From positions 4,960,001 to 5,024,000 of the forward strand of contig NZ_CP054839.1 in the NCBI RefSeq assembly GCF_018141105.1: a DNA stretch of 64,000 nucleotides, given 5' to 3'. The notes beneath the pieces were generated by a model, which saw only the letters and a list, made by a program, of their open reading frames with translations, had not been told where the DNA came from and made no database searches. This stretch comes from Saccharopolyspora erythraea. GTDB lineage: Bacteria; Actinomycetota; Actinomycetes; Mycobacteriales; Pseudonocardiaceae. A program made the position numbers and the translations under genes. How positions within the stretch are numbered: the stretch's first letter is position 1; the number at the start of each line of letters is the position of its first letter. Positions 58,393 to 64,000 of this stretch are shown here, one piece after another.

Positions 58393-59313
58393 TCAGCCGG
58401 CGACCAGCGGGAGCAGCGTGCGGTGGGCGATGCGCAGACCCCGGGTGACGCGGTCGGGATCGCCGCTCCAGACCGGGTCCTCGTGCTCGACCGACAGCGT
58501 GCCGGTGAAACCGTGCTCGTGGAGGCGGTCGACCACGCGGACCCAGTCGATCTCCCCGAGTCCCGGCACCCGGTAGCGCCACCAGCCCGCCTCCCACGGG
58601 CGCTCGCGGTCGCCGACCCTGCCGAAGAACCCGTAGCGCTGCCGCGCGGACGCGTCGGTCTCGACGTCCTTGGCCTGGGCGTGCACGATGCGATCGGCGT
58701 AGGGCGCGATCGTGGCGACCGGGTCGATGCCGATCCGCAGCAGGTGCGACGGGTCCCAGTTCAGGCGGAAGCCCAGCGAGAACACCCACTCCCACAGTTG
58801 CGGCGAGTACGCCAGGTTGCCCGGGTAGCCGTCGGGGTGCCAGACCTCCATCACGCAGTTCTCGACGACGAGCCCGACGTCGCGCTCGCCCGCGTAGTCG
58901 ACCAGTTCAGGCAGTAGACGTTCGGCTTCGGCGAGGTTGTCTGCGACCGTCCTCGTCCAGTCGCGGCCGACGAAGGTGCCGACATAGGGCACGCCCAGCG
59001 CCTGCGCGGCGTCGATGGCGTGCCGCAGGTGGGTGCGGATCTCCTCCCACCGAGCCGGGTCCGGGTGCAGGTTGTTCTCGTAGTAGGCCAGCGCGGACAG
59101 GCTCAGCGAGTGCCGGTCGAACAGCGCGAGCGTCTGGTCGACCTCGCGCGGGCCGAAGTCGGCGACGGGCAGGTGGCTCGCCTCGAAGTCGCGTCCACCG
59201 GCACCCGGCCAGACCGCAACCTCCAGTGCCTCGTAGCCGGCGCGCGACGCCCAGGCGGCGATCTGGGGCAGGGTCCACTCGGGGAGGCAGGCGGTGAGCA
59301 TCCCGAGCCGCAC
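58393..59313 (-). CDS. Sugar phosphate isomerase/epimerase (TIM barrel)
   Basis: A 306-residue relative of the next gene, with VRLGMLTACLPEWTLPQIAAWASRAGYEALEVAVWPG, LGVPYVGTFVGRDW, DVGLVVENCVMEVWHPDGYPGNLAYSPQLWEWVFSLGFRLNWDPSHLLRIG and HAQAKDVETD. The NWDPSHL and ENC stretches place metal-ligand Glu, Asp and His. This subgroup is often found with Gfo/Idh/MocA dehydrogenases in keto-glycoside breakdown, but none is here. GTG 59313 is chosen because an AAGGGG site lies upstream. Confidence 0.85.
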   Translation of the reverse strand: MRLGMLTACLPEWTLPQIAAWASRAGYEALEVAVWPGAGGRDFEASHLPVADFGPREVDQTLALFDRHSLSLSALAYYENNLHPDPARWEEIRTHLRHAIDAAQALGVPYVGTFVGRDWTRTVADNLAEAERLLPELVDYAGERDVGLVVENCVMEVWHPDGYPGNLAYSPQLWEWVFSLGFRLNWDPSHLLRIGIDPVATIAPYADRIVHAQAKDVETDASARQRYGFFGRVGDRERPWEAGWWRYRVPGLGEIDWVRVVDRLHEHGFTGTLSVEHEDPVWSGDPDRVTRGLRIAHRTLLPLVAG

Positions 59314-59547
59314 GGATCCACCCCTTCCTCCACTGCCGCCCCGCAGCCATGCGTGGCGACGTGACGGGAATCGAGACCGGTTCTCCCCGACCCGAAAGTA
59401 GATGTGTTGCTCCGCACCGACAAGGGCCGGGCGGCGGAACGGCCGTGGTGCGGCACCAGCCTGAAGCCGCGGGGTGTCGCCGCCACGGCCGCCCTGTGTC
59501 CCAAGTGGACGGTTCGGTGAGGCGTCACCCGCCGGTGCCCGCACCGC

Positions 59548-59850
59548 TCAGCCCGCCGGGGCCGCACCCCGCAGGCTCTCCACGACCTCCGCCAGAGCGT
59601 CGACCGCCCCGGCGCGGACCGAGTAGCAGATGTTGGTACCCCGGCGCGAGGCCGTGACCAGCCCGGCGTCGCGGAGCACCTTGAGGTGCTGCGAGACCGT
59701 CGGCTGGCTCACCCCGAAGACCTCGGTGAAGTCGCAGGCGCAGGTCTCCGGCTCGACGGCCAGCCGCCGCACGATGGACAGACGGGTCGGATGCGCGATG
59801 GCGCGCAGCATTGCGACCGCGTCCACCTCCGTCGACGTCGCCGCTGGCAT
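59548..59850 (-). CDS. ArsR/SmtB-family metal-sensing repressor
   Basis: A 100-residue winged-helix repressor. ETCACDFTEVFGVSQPTVSQHLKVLRDAGLVTASRRGTNICYSV contains the HTH (about 44-66) and a CxC in the position of ArsR's ELCVCDL metal-binding alpha-3 helix (C37, C39), so arsenite, antimonite or a soft metal is the likely signal. ATG 59850 (MPAATSTEVD) is chosen; an upstream GTG is possible. No ars or cad gene is linked; the flanking permease is broken, so any original partner may have been lost. Confidence 0.86.
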   Translation of the reverse strand: MPAATSTEVDAVAMLRAIAHPTRLSIVRRLAVEPETCACDFTEVFGVSQPTVSQHLKVLRDAGLVTASRRGTNICYSVRAGAVDALAEVVESLRGAAPAG

Positions 59851-59935
59851 ACCGGCATCACTCCTCGTCACAGCTCCAGTCGACCAGCCTACAGCGCGAC
59901 CGCCTGGCGGCACTGCGCTCCGGCCGTCGCGGATC

Positions 59936-60590
59936 TCACCCCACCTCGGCGCCGGCACGACCGGAGCGGCCGTGCAGCGCCGACCGCCGGTAGCCGTAAG
60001 CCAGGTAGACCACCATCCCCACGACCAGCCACGACACGAAGCGCGCCCACGTCACCCACGTCAGCTCGCTGACCAGCCAGAGCGAGAACAGCACGCCGAC
60101 GGCGGGCACGAACGGCACCCACGGGCAGCGGAAGCCGCGCGGCAGATCGGGCCGCGTGCGTCGCAGCACCACGACCGCGACCGAGACGACCACGAACGCC
60201 GCCAGGATGCCGACGTTGGTCCGCTCGGCGGCCTCCCTGATCGGCAGCAGCCCCGCGATCAGCGCGGAGACCACCCCGACCACCCACGTCACCCGGTGCG
60301 GCACCTTGCGGACCGGGTGGGTCCGGGCGAACCACGCGGGCAGCAGCCCGTCCCGGCTCATCGCGAACCACACCCTGGTCACCGCGAGCATGTTGGCGAA
60401 CATCGACGTCGTGATGCCGAGGACGGCTCCCGCGGCCACCACGATCGCCAGCGACGGCAGGCCGACCGCCGCCAGCGCGCTGGAGAACGGGCTGCGCGGG
60501 TCGATGTCCCGGTAGTCCTGCATGCCGAGCAGCACCACGCACACCAGCACGTAGACGACCGTGGCGATGCCGAGCGAGAGCACGGGCAAG
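59936..60590 (-). pseudogene. 5'-truncated APC (CAT-type) amino acid permease
   Basis: The frame encodes the C-terminal half of a cationic amino acid transporter-like permease (SLGIATVVYVLVCVVLLGM, FANMLAVTRVWFAMSRDGLLPAWFARTHPVRKVPHRVTWV, YLAYGYRRSALHG). Full-length members are about 480-520 residues; only about 215 remain, starting inside a middle helix at about 60585, where homology ends abruptly. The upstream side is a non-homologous, lower-GC segment carrying the MmpS-like gene, so an insertion or deletion removed the 5' half. Probably non-functional. Confidence 0.75.
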
Positions 60591-60720
60591 ACAGATAGAC
60601 CCGCAGGTCGCGGCGCAACACCAAGTTGCGACCAGCGCTACAGCAACGTTGTTGAAGGTTCAAGCGATCACAAGTCGTCAGGGCTGGAGCTGGCGCACAA
60701 CAGAAAAGGTAAGAACGATC

Positions 60721-61203
60721 ATGGCTAAGTACTACCTCGACCCGCAGACCGGTCAGCGCGTGGAGATCAAGAAGACCCACAAGTTCCGCAACTTCGTGGT
60801 GTTCCCGCTGCTGGGTCTTGTGGCGATCATCGTCATCGCTTCGGCCGCGAGTGGCGGCGGGAGTGCTCCTACCGCCCCCTCTGCCCCTGGCGCGGTAGTT
60901 CCGGCCGACAACGGCTCCGCGAACACCAGTACCGTTGTGTTCGAGGTTGAGGGTGGTAGCGCCGCGTCAGTGACCTACATGGACACTCGCGGGCAGATGA
61001 GCCAGGAAACGGGCGCTGCTCTCCCCTGGCGCAGGGAGCTGACCGTTGAGAAGTCGTTCTTCATGCCCCTGTCGCTCACCGCGACCAACGGCATGAACGG
61101 CGGAAGCGGCAAGATCACGTGCCGGATCATCAAGGACGGCAAGGTTGTTGCCGAGAACAGCGGTTCGGGCCAGTTCGCCACCGTGTCGTGCAACGGCAGC
61201 TGA
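60721..61203 (+). CDS. MmpS-like membrane-anchored protein
   Basis: A 160-residue protein with one membrane helix (FRNFVVFPLLGLVAIIVIASAA, about residues 23-46), a Pro/Ala linker and an extracytoplasmic beta domain (VVFEVEGGSAASVTYMDTRGQMSQETGAALPWRRELTVEK, FMPLSLTATNGMNGGSGKITCRIIKDGKVVAENSGSGQFATVSCNGS) with a Cys pair (C~134, C~157). It matches the MmpS/transport-accessory fold common on actinomycete mobile elements and phages. Codon use is less GC3-extreme than in the neighbours. AAAGGTAAG precedes the ATG. It is followed by a perfect terminator and sits next to the broken permease. Confidence 0.75.
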   Translation: MAKYYLDPQTGQRVEIKKTHKFRNFVVFPLLGLVAIIVIASAASGGGSAPTAPSAPGAVVPADNGSANTSTVVFEVEGGSAASVTYMDTRGQMSQETGAALPWRRELTVEKSFFMPLSLTATNGMNGGSGKITCRIIKDGKVVAENSGSGQFATVSCNGS

Positions 61204-61218
61204 CCCAAGCTGAACGAC

Positions 61219-61251
61219 GAAGCCCCGGATCGTCATGTGATCCGGGGCTTC
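61219..61251 (+). terminator. Strong terminator after the MmpS-like gene
   Basis: GAAGCCCCGGATC and GATCCGGGGCTTC form a perfect 13-bp stem with a 7-nt loop, 16 nt past the stop. Confidence 0.85.
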
Positions 61252-61395
61252 GTGCTTCTGCGCGGCCCGTCTCATGGGCGGCGCGGGTTCTGGGCAGCAC
61301 GGGTCGTCCGGAGGGCCTGCGCCCACCGGTGGGAAGCAACGGGAAACCAGGCTTCCCCTGGCGTCATCCGGACCGGCGCGCCGGAGTCTGGCCGG

Positions 61396-62397
61396 TCAGA
61401 GCGTGAAGCCGCGCGGGAACGGGTCGGCGGGGTCGAGGAGGTACTGGCCCATGCCGGTGATCCACGCGCGTCCGGTGATCGTGGGCACCACCGCCGGGAT
61501 GCCGCCGACCTCGGTCTCGGCGACCAGCCGCCCGGTGAAGCGGGTGCCGAGCAGCGACTCGTTGACGAAGTCCTGCCCCAGCGCGAGTTCGCCGCGCGCG
61601 TGCAACTGCGCCATGCGCGCCGACGTGCCGGTACCGCACGGCGAGCGGTCGAACCACCCGGGGTGGATCGCCATCGCGTTGCGGGAGTGGCTGCCGTCCC
61701 GGCCGGGCGCGACGAACTGCACGTGCTTGCAGCCGCCGATGCCGGGGTCGCCCGGGTGAACCGGGCGGTCCCGCGCGTTGATGGCGTCCATGATGGACAG
61801 TCCGGCCGAAAGGATCTCGTCCTTCCGCGACTTGTCGAACTCGACGCCGATCGCGCTGACCGGCAGGATCGCGTAGAAGTTGCCGCCGTAGGCCATGTCG
61901 TAGCGGATCCGGCCGATGCCCTCGACCTCGACCTCGGCGTCCAGGCGCACCGGGAAAGCGGGCACGTTCTGGATGGTGACCGACTCGGCGCGGCCGTCGC
62001 GCACCGCCACCTCGGCGACCACCAGCCCGGCGGGGGTGTCCAGCCGCACCCGCGTCACCGGCTCGCTGACCGCGACCATGCCGGTCTCCACCAGCACGGT
62101 GGCCACGCCGATCGTGCCGTGCCCGCACATCGGCAGGCAGCCCGAGACCTCGATGTAGAGCACTCCCCAGTCGGCGTCGGGCCTGGTCGGCGGTTGCAGG
62201 ATCGCCCCGCTCATCGCGGCGTGCCCGCGCGGCTCGTTCACCAGCAGCTCGCGCACGTGGTCGAGCTCGGCCACGAAGTGCTCCCGGCGCTCGGCCATGC
62301 CGCGGCCCGGGATCGTGCCGACACCACCGGTGATGACCCGCGTCGGCATGCCCTCGGTGTGCGAGTCGACCGCCGAGAAGTACCTCGCCGCCCGCAT
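61396..62397 (-). CDS. 4-hydroxyproline 2-epimerase
   Basis: A 333-residue proline racemase-family enzyme. The two catalytic cysteines are in MCGHGTIG (C91) and SPCGTGTSARMA (C254), and the FSAVDSHTEGMPTRVITGG opening is typical. With a D-hydroxyproline dehydrogenase and a DHDPS-like aldolase upstream in the same operon, it is the 4-hydroxyproline 2-epimerase (trans-4-hydroxy-L-proline to cis-4-hydroxy-D-proline), not proline racemase. It starts 1 nt after the stop of the aldolase gene (62399). Confidence 0.88.
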   Translation of the reverse strand: MRAARYFSAVDSHTEGMPTRVITGGVGTIPGRGMAERREHFVAELDHVRELLVNEPRGHAAMSGAILQPPTRPDADWGVLYIEVSGCLPMCGHGTIGVATVLVETGMVAVSEPVTRVRLDTPAGLVVAEVAVRDGRAESVTIQNVPAFPVRLDAEVEVEGIGRIRYDMAYGGNFYAILPVSAIGVEFDKSRKDEILSAGLSIMDAINARDRPVHPGDPGIGGCKHVQFVAPGRDGSHSRNAMAIHPGWFDRSPCGTGTSARMAQLHARGELALGQDFVNESLLGTRFTGRLVAETEVGGIPAVVPTITGRAWITGMGQYLLDPADPFPRGFTL

Positions 62398-62398
62398 C

Positions 62399-63322
62399 TC
62401 AGGCCACCACCGGTCGCGCCGCGAGGTGGTCGACGGCCCTGCGCATGTCGGCCTCCAGCGCGGCCAGCTTCTCCGGGGGCAGGGGTCCGCGCGGCGGACG
62501 GCAGGGGCCGCCGAACCTGCCCACCATCTCCATGCCGTGCTTGATGGCCTGCACGAACTCGGTGCGCGAGTCCCACCGGAACGCCGCGACCAGCGGCTCG
62601 TACAGCGCCCGGGCCTGCTCCAGCTCCCCCGCCCTGGCCAGCTCGAAGAGCCGGACCGACTCGGCCGGGAACACGTTGGGGAAGCCGGCGAACCAGCCGG
62701 TGGCCCCCATCAGCAGCGACTCCAGCACCACGTCGTCGGCCCCCGCGACGACCTCCAGCTCAGGGGCCAGCTCCCGGATCCGCAGCACCCGCCGCACGTC
62801 ACCGGAGAACTCCTTGACCGCCACCACGCCGTCGATCCGGGCGATCTCGGCCACCACCTCCGGCGTGAGGTCCACCTTGGTGTCGATCGGGTTGTTGTAG
62901 ACCATCACCGGCAGCCCGGCCGCGGCCACCTGCTCGAAGTGGCCGATCACCTCGGCGGTGTTCGCGCGGTACATCGTCGGCGGCAGGCAGAGCACGCCGT
63001 CCGCTCCGTCCTCGGCGGCCCGCTCCGCCCACTGCCTCGCCTGGTGGGAGCCGACGCCGTGCACGCCGACCACGACCACACCGTCCGAGCCGACCGCGTC
63101 GACGGCGGTGCGGGCGACCGCGCGGCGCTCGTCGTCGGTGAGCGACGAGTACTCGCCGAGCGAGCCGTTGGGCCCGACACCGCGGCAGCCGTTGTCGACC
63201 AGCCAGCGGCAGTGTTCGGCGTAGCGGTCGAGGTCGACCCGGAGCCCGGCGGGTGCGGCGGGGTCGGCGGCGTAGGGCAGCGCGGTGGCGACGACGACTC
63301 CGCCGAGCTTCTCGTGCGTCAT
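62399..63322 (-). CDS. DHDPS-family aldolase (hydroxyproline pathway deaminase)
   Basis: A 307-residue class I aldolase of the DapA/NAL family. The Schiff-base lysine is in VVAVKEFSG (K170) and Y142 lies in PVMVYNNP; the GPNGSLGEYSSLT block marks the carboxylate site. In hydroxyproline operons this gene encodes delta-1-pyrroline-4-hydroxy-2-carboxylate deaminase, giving 2,5-dioxovalerate. ATG 63322 overlaps the stop of the upstream dehydrogenase by 4 nt. True dihydrodipicolinate synthase is less likely given this context. Confidence 0.82.
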   Translation of the reverse strand: MTHEKLGGVVVATALPYAADPAAPAGLRVDLDRYAEHCRWLVDNGCRGVGPNGSLGEYSSLTDDERRAVARTAVDAVGSDGVVVVGVHGVGSHQARQWAERAAEDGADGVLCLPPTMYRANTAEVIGHFEQVAAAGLPVMVYNNPIDTKVDLTPEVVAEIARIDGVVAVKEFSGDVRRVLRIRELAPELEVVAGADDVVLESLLMGATGWFAGFPNVFPAESVRLFELARAGELEQARALYEPLVAAFRWDSRTEFVQAIKHGMEMVGRFGGPCRPPRGPLPPEKLAALEADMRRAVDHLAARPVVA

Positions 63323-64000
63323 TCGGTTTCCTCCTGCGGTGCTGGGGCTTCGGACAACTCGGCCAGGCGCACCGGGACGGCCACGGGGCGCCGGGCGAAC
63401 GCGGTGGGATCGATCCCGGCAACCAGGTCTGCGATGTTGGGGCCGCAGATCCGGCCCTGGCAGGGGCCGAGCCCGGCCCGGCTGACGAGCTTGAGCGACC
63501 GCGCGCCGGACGCCTCGCGCCTGCCGACCGCCTCGCGCAGCTCCCGATGGTCCACCTCCTCGCAGCGGCAGACCAGCGTGTCGTCGGTGAGGCGTCCCCG
63601 CCACCCGGGCCGGAGGGGATGCGCGCGTGCCAGCGCGGCCGCGAACCGGCGCCCGTGCCGCACGGCGCGCAGCGCACGGTGCGGCATGGGCGGCCGGACT
63701 CCGAGCCGCATCGCCGCGGCGGTGCCCGCCACCTCGCCTTCGGCGGCGGAGAGCTGCGCGCCGCCGATGCCGGTGATCTCCCCCGCCGCGAACACCCCGG
63801 GCACCGACGTCGCCTGCGCCGCGTCCACCAGCACGAACCCGTCGCGCAGCTTGCAGCGGGCGGCGACGGCGAGTTCGAGCTGGGGCGAGAAGCCGAACCC
63901 GGCGCACACCGCATCCGCCCGGACCCGTTGCTCCGTGCCCGCCAGCACGTTCCAGTCGGGATCGAGCCGCGCCGTCGTCACCTCCTCGACCCGGTCCGCG
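63319..64000 (-). CDS. D-hydroxyproline dehydrogenase FAD subunit (5' end outside window)
   Basis: The 3' 227 codons of an FAD oxidoreductase. It has the FAD-domain end (VPGVFAAGEITGIGGAQLSAAEGEVAG) and a BFD-like [2Fe-2S] domain with CRCEE and GPCQGRICGP cysteines, as in the alpha subunit of D-hydroxyproline dehydrogenase and of opine/octopine oxidases. It transfers electrons from cis-4-hydroxy-D-proline to the chain. The upstream part, and the expected beta/gamma subunits, lie beyond 64000. Confidence 0.82.
   Translation of the reverse strand, partial: ADRVEEVTTARLDPDWNVLAGTEQRVRADAVCAGFGFSPQLELAVAARCKLRDGFVLVDAAQATSVPGVFAAGEITGIGGAQLSAAEGEVAGTAAAMRLGVRPPMPHRALRAVRHGRRFAAALARAHPLRPGWRGRLTDDTLVCRCEEVDHRELREAVGRREASGARSLKLVSRAGLGPCQGRICGPNIADLVAGIDPTAFARRPVAVPVRLAELSEAPAPQEETE

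Noticed and set aside
1-64000. tRNA, rRNA, CRISPR array, prophage or intact insertion sequence.
   Set aside because: No cloverleaf-like or repeat-spacer pattern and no integrase or transposase was seen; the MmpS-like segment alone is not enough to call a mobile element.

Overview
This is a 64 kb, very GC-rich window of ordinary chromosomal DNA from a filamentous actinomycete. Strongly GC-ended codons, frequent GTG starts, short or absent leaders, an Rpf-type secreted muralytic protein, a DUF5313 protein, F420/FMN luciferase-like enzymes and a crtB-crtT-crtU carotenoid block all fit Pseudonocardiaceae. Saccharopolyspora is my best guess, but that is inference. No rRNA, tRNA, CRISPR array, intact insertion sequence or prophage was seen.

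Layout. 1-6.5 kb: partial sensor histidine kinase, small unknown protein, cytochrome P450, DUF3048 protein, cupin and LysR regulator. 6.5-11.5 kb: a 43-codon gene facing an HTH/Clp-N regulator with twin palindromes, then an aldo/keto reductase-TetR pair, a CapA-type phosphoesterase, and a DUF5313 gene divergent from a MarR regulator. 11.5-24 kb: flavin reductase-like protein, CobW GTPase, MHS transporter, alpha/beta hydrolase, DinB-like protein, lipid kinase, APC permease, ROK regulator, TauD dioxygenase and a GGDEF/HD-GYP fusion. 24-31.5 kb: TenA-like protein with an NCS1 permease, secreted endonuclease I, SGNH hydrolase, lipoprotein, selenium-binding protein and two small proteins. 31.8-41.3 kb: two coupled flavin monooxygenases behind a hairpin leader, an inositol-type iolE/iolG pair with a LacI regulator, a GH97 glycosidase and CorA. 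41.6-47.7 kb: Rieske protein, crtU, crtT, crtB, a small membrane protein and an F420-type oxidoreductase. 48.4-54 kb: Bcr/CflA exporter, secreted HNH nuclease, Rpf, then an RHH regulator, DUF4097 protein and lone ABC ATPase. 54.2-64 kb: DUF985 cupin with a membrane GGDEF protein, type II thioesterase, two TIM-barrel isomerases, ArsR, a 5'-truncated APC permease beside an MmpS-like gene, and a 4-hydroxyproline operon that runs off the right edge.

How genes work together. The clearest pathway is hydroxyproline use: epimerase, D-hydroxyproline dehydrogenase and deaminase-type aldolase, with the last two overlapping by 4 nt. The crt block makes and tailors a C40 carotenoid, but crtE, crtI and crtY are not in view. 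The iolG/iolE/LacI trio is a sugar or inositol catabolic unit under a duplicated operator. Many transcription units end in perfect GC-rich hairpins, and several regulators sit on visible palindromes. These regulatory sites, the SD-hiding leader hairpin at 34.4 kb and the RHH operator array at 54.06 kb are the least ordinary parts of the window.
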